Assembly: GCA_022707945.1 (NCBI GenBank)
Contig: JAKIZQ010000024.1
Coordinates: 1-10,659 of the forward strand
Source: Bdellovibrionales bacterium
Lineage (GTDB): Bacteria > Bdellovibrionota > JAFGOL01
Reading direction: 5' to 3'
DNA: 10,659 bases
The position numbers were made by a program, and so were the translations under genes. Of the stretch, positions 1 to 6,019 are shown in pieces (within the stretch, counting starts at the first letter, position 1; each line of letters starts with the position of its first letter). Below the pieces are notes generated by a model. It was not told the DNA's origin, did not search any database, and saw nothing but the letters and a program-made list of their open reading frames with translations.

Positions 1-121
1 GTCCTGATATTAAAAAAAGGACATCACTTTGTATTTGCCTAACAGAAGCTTTGTCTTCATTTATATAAAGACCGTATCGTAGTACATCTGTGCCAAAAGC
101 TATGGCTTCTTGTATCTTCAT
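1..121 (-). CDS. prmC: Peptide chain release factor N5-glutamine methyltransferase, N-terminal fragment (partial)
   Basis: The first 40 codons of a gene that runs off the left edge. Its ATG shares one base with the TAA stop of prfA (TAATG), so it is probably translationally coupled. The visible peptide starts MKIQEAIAFGTDVLRYGLY and has the helical N-terminal pattern of PrmC/HemK proteins, including a run like 'RQIQSDVLFLISG' that corresponds to the usual 'A..LL...LG' helix. PrmC methylates the glutamine of the GGQ motif of release factors, using S-adenosylmethionine in the cytoplasm. The methyltransferase domain and its NPPY motif lie outside the window, so the call rests on the N-terminal pattern and on the very common prfA-prmC gene order. 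Confidence 0.8.
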   Translation of the reverse strand, partial: MKIQEAIAFGTDVLRYGLYINEDKASVRQIQSDVLFLISG

Positions 122-1188
122 TATTTTTGGTCGTGTTTAAGGGCTTCAGCCTGATAGTGAGTTATAAGACCAGAGATCATATCGTCTATTTCCCCTTCCA
201 TGAATTGTTCTAATTTATAAAGGGTTAATCCTATTCTGTGGTCTGTAATTCTGCCTTGTGGATAGTTGTAGGTTCTTATTCTTTCGGACCTGTCTCCAGA
301 ACCGACCATTTGTTTTCTGTCACTGGCTCTTGCTGAGTCTGCCTCGTTTTGCATTTTCTCAAAGATTCTGGCCTTAAGAACAGTAAGGGCTTTTGCTTTG
401 TTCTTGTGTTGGCTTCTTTCATCCTGACACGTAACGACGGTGCCCGTTGGTATGTGTGTTATCCTAACTGCAGAATCTGTTGTGTTAACATGTTGACCAC
501 CAGCCCCACCAGCCCTATAAACGTCTATCATAAGGTCTCCTGGGTTGATGTTTAGTTCTATGTCATCAGCTTCTGGAAGTATTGCAACTGTCGCTGCAGA
601 GGTGTGTATTCTTCCACTTGCTTCTGTTTCTGGTACTCTTTGGACTCTGTGAGTTCCACCTTCGTATTTAAGTTTACTATAAACTTTTTTACCACTGATC
701 ATTGCTATGACTTCTTTATAACCACCAAGGCCGATCGGGTTAGAACTCATCATTTCTACTTTCCAAGCATTTTTTTCTGCATAACGAGTGTACATCCTGA
801 AAAGATCTGCAGCGAATATTGCAGCCTCGTCCCCTCCGGTACCAGCACGTATTTCTATAATGATATTTTTGTCGTCGTTAGGATCTTTTGGTATTAAAAG
901 GACCTTTAATTCTTCTTCCATTTTTGGTCTTAATTCTTTTAACCTATCCAACTCTTCTTTTGCAAGTTCCCTTAATTCTTCGTCAGAACCTTTAAGAAGT
1001 TCAGAGTTCTCTTCTATTTCTTTAGAGAGTTTTTTATACTCGATATATTTTTCTACCATTTCTTCTAGCTGAGCACGTTCTTTACTGTATTCAACGAATT
1101 TTACACGGTCAGACGCCGTAGCTGGATCTGATAGTAGTCGTTCCAACTCATTGTATCTTTTTAGTACGCTTTCTAATTTACTAAACAC
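121..1188 (-). CDS. prfA: Peptide chain release factor 1 (RF1)
   Basis: Recognises UAA and UAG stop codons in the ribosomal A site and triggers hydrolysis of peptidyl-tRNA. The protein has 355 residues, close to the usual length of about 360. It has an N-terminal coiled-coil-rich region (about 1-95), the codon-recognition domain with a PxT-type tripeptide (P186-E187-T188 in RVQRVPETE, where E. coli RF1 has PAT), and the catalytic GGQ motif at 230-232 in RAGGAGGQHVNTTDSAVR. PxT rather than SPF identifies RF1 and not RF2. The start codon is GTG, five bases after the rpmE stop. No clear SD precedes it, so translation probably depends on ribosomes finishing rpmE. The GGQ glutamine is the substrate of the prmC product encoded next. 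Confidence 0.97.
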   Translation of the reverse strand: MFSKLESVLKRYNELERLLSDPATASDRVKFVEYSKERAQLEEMVEKYIEYKKLSKEIEENSELLKGSDEELRELAKEELDRLKELRPKMEEELKVLLIPKDPNDDKNIIIEIRAGTGGDEAAIFAADLFRMYTRYAEKNAWKVEMMSSNPIGLGGYKEVIAMISGKKVYSKLKYEGGTHRVQRVPETEASGRIHTSAATVAILPEADDIELNINPGDLMIDVYRAGGAGGQHVNTTDSAVRITHIPTGTVVTCQDERSQHKNKAKALTVLKARIFEKMQNEADSARASDRKQMVGSGDRSERIRTYNYPQGRITDHRIGLTLYKLEQFMEGEIDDMISGLITHYQAEALKHDQK

Positions 1189-1193
1189 TTAGG

Positions 1194-1418
1194 TTATTTT
1201 TTTGCTGAGCTTGTTTTGGACCTGTTGTATCTCTTGTTGAACTTCTCAACTCTACCAGCACTGTCCATCAGCTTTTGTTTTCCTGTAAAGAATGGATGGC
1301 ATTTTGAGCATATCTCAAGTTTTATCTCTGGTGCTATTGTGGAACGGGTCTCAAACTCGTTGCCACAGGCACAGCTAACTTTGGTCTTTTCATACTTTGG
1401 GTGTATCTTTTCTTTCAT
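1194..1418 (-). CDS. rpmE: Ribosomal protein bL31 (zinc-binding type)
   Basis: Small component of the 50S ribosomal subunit that bridges to the 30S head. The protein has 74 residues and begins MKEKIHPKYEKTKVSCACG. It keeps all four zinc ligands, C16-x-C18 and C37-x-x-C40, in the typical 'ICSKCHPFFTGKQKLMDSAGRVEKF' context. It is therefore the C+ form, not the zinc-free paralogue induced by zinc starvation. The C-terminal tail is lysine- and serine-rich. ATG is preceded by AGGAGA at about eight bases. It is the first gene of the minus-strand rpmE-prfA-prmC unit and is divergent from the carboxylase operon. Confidence 0.97.
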   Translation of the reverse strand: MKEKIHPKYEKTKVSCACGNEFETRSTIAPEIKLEICSKCHPFFTGKQKLMDSAGRVEKFNKRYNRSKTSSAKK

Positions 1419-1449
1419 TTCCGTATCTCCTAATTCTAAAAGTCCGGTA

Positions 1450-1479
1450 ATTACTACTATATCCGAGCTTTGTTTTCAA
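1450..1479 (-). promoter_or_regulatory. Possible sigma70-type promoter for rpmE-prfA-prmC
   Basis: On the minus strand, TTGAAA (1479-1474) is followed after 18 bases by AGTAAT (1455-1450), a moderate match to the -35 and -10 consensus. It would give a leader of about 25 bases carrying the rpmE SD. The long spacer and imperfect -10 make this tentative. Confidence 0.35.
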
Positions 1480-1551
1480 GGGGTTTTTAGTACATTAAAA
1501 TGACGCATGATATTGGTATATATTTTGTCTTGTTGATTTTTGGCGGGTTCG

Positions 1552-1579
1552 TTGGTAAACGTATGAAGATAATTATAAT
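1552..1579 (+). promoter_or_regulatory. Likely promoter of the carboxylase operon
   Basis: TTGGTA (1552-1557) and a perfect TATAAT (1574-1579) are separated by 16 bases. Transcription would start near 1586, leaving a leader of only about 14 bases before the ATG at 1600. That leader would begin at the SD itself. The -10 match is strong. The very short leader is odd, so another promoter further upstream is possible. Confidence 0.45.
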
Positions 1580-1585
1580 GATTAT

Positions 1586-1592
1586 GGAGAGG
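1586..1592 (+). promoter_or_regulatory. Ribosome binding site that decides the carboxyltransferase start
   Basis: GGAGAGG lies seven bases before the ATG at 1600 but only four before the in-frame GTG at 1597. The ATG is therefore the better start. Confidence 0.65.
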
Positions 1593-1599
1593 TTAAGTG

Positions 1600-3150
1600 A
1601 TGGAACACCTTGATATGTTTGACAAATTGAACAAAAAGAACCAAGAGGCCGAACTTGCTGGCGGAGCGGACAAGATAGCAAAACGTAAAGAAAAAGGCCT
1701 TATGACAGCACGAGAAAGAATAGAGTTCTTTCTGGATGAGGGCACTTTTCAAGAAGTTGATAAGTTCGTTATTCATAGATGTAGCGATTTTGACCTTGAT
1801 AAGACCCAAATACCTGGGGATGCCGTAATAACTGGTTATGGAAAGGTTGATGGCAGACCTGTTTATGTTTTTGCTCAGGATTTTACAGTACTTGGCGGTT
1901 CATTAAGTAAAGTTTGCTCAGAAAAAATATGTAAGATAATGGACCTTGCGCTTGCGCATGGTTGTCCGGTGGTTGGTCTAAACGATTCTGGTGGAGCAAG
2001 GATACAAGAAGGAATAGATTCACTTGCGGGTTATGGAGAAATATTTTGGAGGAACACCAAATCCTCTGGAGTGGTCCCACAGATATCAGCCATACTTGGA
2101 CCTTGTGCTGGAGGAGCTGTTTATTCTCCTGCGATAACAGATTTTATATTCATGATGAAAGCTAACAGTTATATGTTCGTTACTGGTCCAGAGGTAATAA
2201 AGGCTGTTACTATGGAAGAAGTAACAATGGACGACCTTGGTGGAGCAAGTGCGCATACTGCAAAATCTGGAGTTGTTCATTTTGTAGCAGATAACGAAAA
2301 ACATTGTCTGTTGATGATACGCGAACTTTTGAGCTTTATTCCGTCTAACAATAGAGAGACCCCTCCTTTATATAAGACAAAAGATCCAGTTAACAGAAAA
2401 GTTAAAAAGATAGAGGATCTTATACCAGCTAATCCAAAACTACCTTATGACATTAAAGACCTTATAAACGAAGTTGTTGACGATAATTACTTTTTTGAAG
2501 TCCAAAGTAATTATGCACAGAACATAGTTATAGGTTTTGCAAGAATGGGTGGCAGACCTGTTGGTATAATAGCCAACCAGCCAAACTACCTTGCTGGCTG
2601 TATAGATATTTCTGCTTCATTTAAATCATCAAGGTTCGTTAGGTTCTGTGATGCTTTTAATATCCCGTTGGTTAGCTTCGTAGATGTTCCAGGATTCTTG
2701 CCTGGCACTGATCAAGAATATTCTGGCATAATAAAACATGGTGCTAAGTTGATGTATGCATATGCAGAGGCAACAGTTCCAAAGATAACCGTTATAACAA
2801 GAAAAGCCTATGGCGGTGCATATATAGTTATGTCATCAAAACATTTGAGATCTGATTTTAACTTTGCATATCCAAATGCAGAGATAGCAGTTATGGGTAG
2901 TGAAGGCGCTGTTAACATCCTTTATAGAAATGAGATGAAAAAATCAGCTAATCCAGAAGAAACAAGAAAACAGAAACTTGGAGAATATAATGATAAATTT
3001 GCCAACCCATATGTTGCTGCATCCAAGGGGTATATAGATGAAGTCATATATCCAGAGGATACCAGACAAAAAATATGTGCGGCATTGGATTTTGCCATGA
3101 ACAAGAGGGAGTTCACTCCTCCAAGAAAACACGGCAATATACCACTATAA
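1600..3150 (+). CDS. Acyl-CoA carboxylase, carboxyltransferase (beta) subunit, PccB/MmdA family
   Basis: Transfers the carboxyl group from carboxybiotin to an acyl-CoA (acetyl- or propionyl-CoA), or works in reverse as a decarboxylase subunit. The 516 residues match the usual PccB/MmdA length, with two fused crotonase-like halves. The N-terminal half has GGARIQEG (131-138) and the oxyanion-hole segment GPCAGGAVYSPA (from 167). The C-terminal half has VDVPGFLPG (361-369) and RKAYGGAY followed by VMSSKHL (around 402-415). The residue after GGAY is Ile409, where propionyl-specific enzymes have Asp (GGAYDVM); this suggests a broader acyl-CoA range. A biotin carboxylase and a biotin carrier follow directly. 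No membrane beta or gamma subunit of a Na+-pumping decarboxylase is visible, so a carboxylase role is favoured. The gene symbol is left open because accD, pccB and mmdA cannot be separated from sequence alone. Confidence 0.92.
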   Translation: MEHLDMFDKLNKKNQEAELAGGADKIAKRKEKGLMTARERIEFFLDEGTFQEVDKFVIHRCSDFDLDKTQIPGDAVITGYGKVDGRPVYVFAQDFTVLGGSLSKVCSEKICKIMDLALAHGCPVVGLNDSGGARIQEGIDSLAGYGEIFWRNTKSSGVVPQISAILGPCAGGAVYSPAITDFIFMMKANSYMFVTGPEVIKAVTMEEVTMDDLGGASAHTAKSGVVHFVADNEKHCLLMIRELLSFIPSNNRETPPLYKTKDPVNRKVKKIEDLIPANPKLPYDIKDLINEVVDDNYFFEVQSNYAQNIVIGFARMGGRPVGIIANQPNYLAGCIDISASFKSSRFVRFCDAFNIPLVSFVDVPGFLPGTDQEYSGIIKHGAKLMYAYAEATVPKITVITRKAYGGAYIVMSSKHLRSDFNFAYPNAEIAVMGSEGAVNILYRNEMKKSANPEETRKQKLGEYNDKFANPYVAASKGYIDEVIYPEDTRQKICAALDFAMNKREFTPPRKHGNIPL

Positions 3151-3170
3151 AATAACGACGGAGATATCAT

Positions 3171-4661
3171 ATGTTTAAAAGGGTTTTGATAGCTAACAGA
3201 GGAGAAGTTGCAAACAGGATAATATCCTCTTGTCTTGACCTTGGTATAGAGACTGTAGCTGTTTATTCAGAGGACGACAGATCTTTACACTATCTTAATA
3301 GAGCTGATCAAGCATATTGTATTGGTAAAGGCCCTGTATCATCCAGCTATAAGAACATGGATGCAATTATCGCTGTAGCGAAAATGGCAAATGTTGATTG
3401 CATACATCCTGGCTATGGTTTTTTGGCTGATTCATCTGAGTTTGCAAAACTATGTGCAGACAACAATATAACTTTTATTGGTCCAGATACAAAACAACTT
3501 GAGCTTATTGGTAACAAGTCAAAACTAAGGGAGCTTGCAAAAAAGAACAACATCAGCGTTGTCCCTTGTTCTTCATCAGTAGTTAATACTGTAAAAGAGG
3601 GGCTTGTTTGTGCAAAGGAACTTGGATACCCAGTTCTTATAAAACCTGTTTGTGGCACTCATGCAAGAGGCATAAGACGCATAGACAACGAAGCTGGTTT
3701 TGAAAAAGCATTCCTTGCAACACAAATAGAATCCAATGTTGTCCTTAACGATAACTCTTTGATAGTAGAAAAATATATAGAGGGTGCAAAGCACATAGAG
3801 GTTCCTATACTTAGGGATAAAGGTGGCAGAATACTTTGTCTTCCAGAACTTGATTGTTCTATACAGCGAAGATATTTAAAGATAATGGCAGAAACTCCGG
3901 CCTCTAACATAAATGATGATGTCAGGAAAAAACTAAAAGAGTATTCAATTAAGTTGGCAGAGGCTTTTAACTTTGTTGGTCTTGCTACTTTTGAATATCT
4001 TGTTAAAGGGCAAAACGTTTATTTCCTTGAGATAAATCCAAGACTAACGGTGGAACATTCTGTAACAGAACTTGTTACTAGTTTTGATGTTGTAAAACAA
4101 CAATTTTTGATCTTTGCTGGTGAACCTTTAGAGTTACATAGCAAAGAGATAAAATGCAGAGGTGTAGCTATACAATGCAGGATATATGCAGAAGATCCAG
4201 AAACATTTGAGCCAAAGATAGGTACAGTTAACGACGTATTTTTACCTATGGGACCGAATGTAAGACACGAATTAATAGCTCATTCAGGATGGAAAATCCC
4301 AATTCACTATAATCACATGCTTGCAAAGATGTCTGTTTGGGGTGTTGATAGGGCCTCTGTCATAAACAAAATGACGCATCTGCTAAAGGATTATTTCTAC
4401 TCTGGTATTATTACTAATATTCCTTTACAGAGACAAATATTCGGTTCAAAACCCATGAGGGATGGGTCTTATGATATTGACTTTATGAAGGGTAATTTTG
4501 TATTTAACAAACAAGAAGTACCAGACAATTTTAAGGACGCTATGAAAATGGCAACTGCAATAAGGGTCTATAAGAAAGAGGAAGCACAAAGAGGCGAACT
4601 TGAACTACAAAGTAAACCGCTTAGTGCATGGACCAAAGAGACTGGCACAGGGAGGCTATAA
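3171..4661 (+). CDS. accC: Biotin carboxylase subunit with an atypical ATP loop
   Basis: ATP-grasp enzyme that carboxylates biotin on the carrier protein using ATP and bicarbonate. It aligns by eye with E. coli AccC along its whole length: IANRGE at the N-terminus, HPGYGFL (79-85), metal and catalytic residues E275, E287, N289, R291, E295 (FLEINPRLTVEHSVTE) and R337 (QCRIYAEDP). Two ATP-site features are unusual. The glycine-rich loop after the conserved Lys (K158) reads PVCGTHARGI instead of ASGGGGGRGM, and QRRH reads QRRY (Y235). There is no gap at the loop, so a frameshift does not explain it. About 45 residues extend past the usual C-terminus (449 residues in E. coli). SD GGAG lies seven bases before the ATG, and the stop overlaps the next ATG (TAATG). 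The family is certain; normal activity is not. Confidence 0.9.
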   Translation: MFKRVLIANRGEVANRIISSCLDLGIETVAVYSEDDRSLHYLNRADQAYCIGKGPVSSSYKNMDAIIAVAKMANVDCIHPGYGFLADSSEFAKLCADNNITFIGPDTKQLELIGNKSKLRELAKKNNISVVPCSSSVVNTVKEGLVCAKELGYPVLIKPVCGTHARGIRRIDNEAGFEKAFLATQIESNVVLNDNSLIVEKYIEGAKHIEVPILRDKGGRILCLPELDCSIQRRYLKIMAETPASNINDDVRKKLKEYSIKLAEAFNFVGLATFEYLVKGQNVYFLEINPRLTVEHSVTELVTSFDVVKQQFLIFAGEPLELHSKEIKCRGVAIQCRIYAEDPETFEPKIGTVNDVFLPMGPNVRHELIAHSGWKIPIHYNHMLAKMSVWGVDRASVINKMTHLLKDYFYSGIITNIPLQRQIFGSKPMRDGSYDIDFMKGNFVFNKQEVPDNFKDAMKMATAIRVYKKEEAQRGELELQSKPLSAWTKETGTGRL

Positions 4662-5179
4662 TGATAGTAGAACTTTCTCTCAATAACGATAAAAAAGAAA
4701 GGATACAGATAACAAAGAACGAAGACAAATTCTTTGTTAGTTTTATGGATAGGAAAGATACTAATCCTGTTGAGGCTAATTTTGAAGAGTGTGGAGAATT
4801 CTATTCCATAATAATAGAGAACAAACCATATCTTGTGAAATTCGTAGAAGAGGGCAACCTTTATACAGTAACCTCTGGTACTTATACTTCAAAAATTGAA
4901 GCAGAGGATCAAGTACAAAGATTAAGAAGAGAAGTAAGGGAGACCTATTCCGTAAAAGTTAATTTTATGGAAACACGTATTCCTGGAAGGATTATGGAAG
5001 TAATGGTTGAAAAAGGTCAGGTAGTTAAAAAAGGCGACGAACTTTTTGTTCTTGAGGCAATGAAGATGGAGAACAGAATCTTTGCTCCAAGGGATGGCGT
5101 AATAAAAGATGTTATGGTCAAGAAGGGTGACATACTTGCTATAGGTCATAAACTTTTAGTGTTTGAAGACGTAAACTAA
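4661..5179 (+). CDS. Biotin carboxyl carrier protein of the acyl-CoA carboxylase
   Basis: Carries biotin between the biotin carboxylase and carboxyltransferase active sites. The 172-residue protein ends in a biotinyl domain (about 103-170) with IPGRIMEVMVEKGQ, then LEAMKMEN containing the biotinylated K135, then the mirror-image half DGVIKDVMVKKGD. The first 95 or so residues form short beta-strand-like segments (EFYSIIIENKPYLVKF, GNLYTV). They resemble the biotin-transfer linker domain of PccA-type alpha subunits, which suggests a BC-BT-BCCP alpha chain split into two genes. The ATG overlaps the upstream stop (TAATG) and has GGGAGG ahead of it, so this start is preferred over an in-frame upstream TTG/ATG extension, which would overlap the biotin carboxylase. 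AccB is the nearest symbol but the class is uncertain. Confidence 0.9.
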   Translation: MIVELSLNNDKKERIQITKNEDKFFVSFMDRKDTNPVEANFEECGEFYSIIIENKPYLVKFVEEGNLYTVTSGTYTSKIEAEDQVQRLRREVRETYSVKVNFMETRIPGRIMEVMVEKGQVVKKGDELFVLEAMKMENRIFAPRDGVIKDVMVKKGDILAIGHKLLVFEDVN

Positions 5180-5197
5180 TAATAAGGAGTTATCAAG

Positions 5198-5437
5198 ATG
5201 GCAGAACAATTAATGAAAGACAAAGTAAGAGAGATACTTAACCAGATACGCCCAATGTTACAAGCTGATGGTGGAGATGTTGAACTTGTTGAAGTGACGG
5301 ACGAAGGTGTTGTAAGAATAAAACTAAGAGGTGCTTGCGCACATTGCTCTGGTGCTATAATGACACTAAAGAACGTCGTAGAGGCAAGATTAAGGGCAGC
5401 TATACCAGAAGTAAAAAGCGTAGAAAGAGTTCAATAA
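5198..5437 (+). CDS. NifU C-terminal-domain / NfuA-type iron-sulfur scaffold protein
   Basis: Small cytoplasmic protein (79 residues) that in this family carries a [4Fe-4S] cluster, usually bridged between two monomers by a CxxC motif, and delivers it to target enzymes. The family core is plain: 'IRPMLQADGGDVELVEV', then LRGACAHCSGAIMTLK with C47 and C50, then 'VVEARLRAAIPEVKSVERV'. The CxxC is usually followed by Pro (CxxCP); here it is CAHCSG. A clear AAGGAG sits eight bases before the ATG, 18 bases after the carrier gene, so it is probably the last gene of the carboxylase operon. None of the three carboxylase subunits is an Fe-S protein, so the operon link may be about co-expression rather than direct function. 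Confidence 0.9.
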   Translation: MAEQLMKDKVREILNQIRPMLQADGGDVELVEVTDEGVVRIKLRGACAHCSGAIMTLKNVVEARLRAAIPEVKSVERVQ

Positions 5438-5475
5438 AAAAAAGAGGCTAACCTTTATTGGAAAGCCTCTTTTTT
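5438..5475. terminator. Bidirectional intrinsic terminator
   Basis: A 12-base-pair stem is formed by A-run plus GAGGCT (5438-5449) and AGCCTC plus T-run (5464-5475), with a 14-base loop. The stem is A-rich on one side and T-rich on the other, so it gives a U-tract in both directions. It sits between the end of the carboxylase operon and the end of the convergent gene at 5497-5937, and can stop both. Confidence 0.88.
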
Positions 5476-5496
5476 GTTATGTCGTTTTTTTATTTA

Positions 5497-5937
5497 TTAA
5501 TTAACCCTGTTTGTTGTAAATGATTTTGTGCCTGTTTCCTTGTAGATTTCTTTTGTGCCATTGTTTACATATAGAACAATGCTACCATCGAAGAAAAAAG
5601 GATTTAATTCTTCAGTAACTTTAACAAGTTCCTCTTTTGTATAATCGCAAGTAACAGTTTGATCTCTGTTATATCTGCAGTCTTTTATGGTTATTCTAGT
5701 ATTATTAGTTGTAATCTGTTTAGGTGGGAAAATGTTTACAGTTCCATCACCATAAATATAAACCTCTATTTCAAAGCTAAGACCCTCTATAGAATGTTCA
5801 ACAGTGTGAATTGTATACTTGAGTGAGGGATTGCTTATGGTCTGAGGTGCTAAATAAGCATCAATTGCCTGAGCCGACAAAGTTGCAGATAGGAACAATC
5901 CAAATGAAACGATGAGTTTAAAAGATTTTGATAACAT
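5497..5937 (-). CDS. Hypothetical exported protein with signal peptide
   Basis: I do not recognise this 146-residue protein. It starts MLSKSFKLIVSFGLFLSATL and ends its signal segment in SAQA (21-24), a typical signal peptidase I site, so the mature part of about 122 residues should be periplasmic or secreted. The mature part is rich in Thr, Asn, Tyr and beta-branched residues, suggesting a beta-sheet fold. It has just two cysteines (C87 and C97, in KDCRYNRDQTVTCDYT), which could form a disulfide. An ATG 14 codons upstream is in frame, but the AAGGAG at 5947-5952 lies eight bases before the ATG used here and the signal peptide starts cleanly from it. It is convergent with the carboxylase operon. 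It may be its own transcript or the tail of the kdsB unit, which ends 82 bases upstream. Confidence 0.75.
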   Translation of the reverse strand: MLSKSFKLIVSFGLFLSATLSAQAIDAYLAPQTISNPSLKYTIHTVEHSIEGLSFEIEVYIYGDGTVNIFPPKQITTNNTRITIKDCRYNRDQTVTCDYTKEELVKVTEELNPFFFDGSIVLYVNNGTKEIYKETGTKSFTTNRVN

Positions 5938-5946
5938 TTTTAAATA

Positions 5947-5952
5947 CTCCTT
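5947..5952 (-). promoter_or_regulatory. Ribosome binding site fixing the exported protein's start
   Basis: On the minus strand AAGGAG lies eight or nine bases before the ATG at 5937. It falls inside the longer reading frame, so the longer form is unlikely to be used. Confidence 0.75.
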
Positions 5953-6019
5953 ATGATAAATTTTTATGAACAGAATCATTCCTTTTTATAGTTTTAAAAT
6001 CAAGAGAAAGAGCTTTAAG

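Noticed and set aside
1500..1613. A 37-codon frame (MTHDIGIYFVLLIFGGFVGK...) with one hydrophobic stretch, overlapping the carboxyltransferase start; considered as a small membrane subunit of a Na+-pumping decarboxylase.
   Set aside because: Its only SD-like run (AAGGGG) is about 16 bases away, the likely carboxylase promoter lies inside it, and hydrophobic short frames are common in AT-rich DNA.
1600..3150. Reading the carboxyltransferase as the alpha subunit of a Na+-translocating methylmalonyl-CoA decarboxylase.
   Set aside because: No beta (many-helix) or gamma subunit is encoded nearby, and a biotin carboxylase is; the possibility is kept only because that carboxylase has an odd ATP loop.
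3651..3690. A frameshift as the cause of the odd biotin carboxylase loop.
   Set aside because: The loop has the same length as the normal one, and the frame is conserved immediately before and after, so substitution and not an indel is responsible.
5938..6019. Search for a promoter of the exported protein in the 82 bases upstream of its start (minus strand: TTGATT, TATAAA-like boxes).
   Set aside because: No pair of boxes has both good matches and good spacing; an unidentified promoter or read-through from the kdsB unit is possible.
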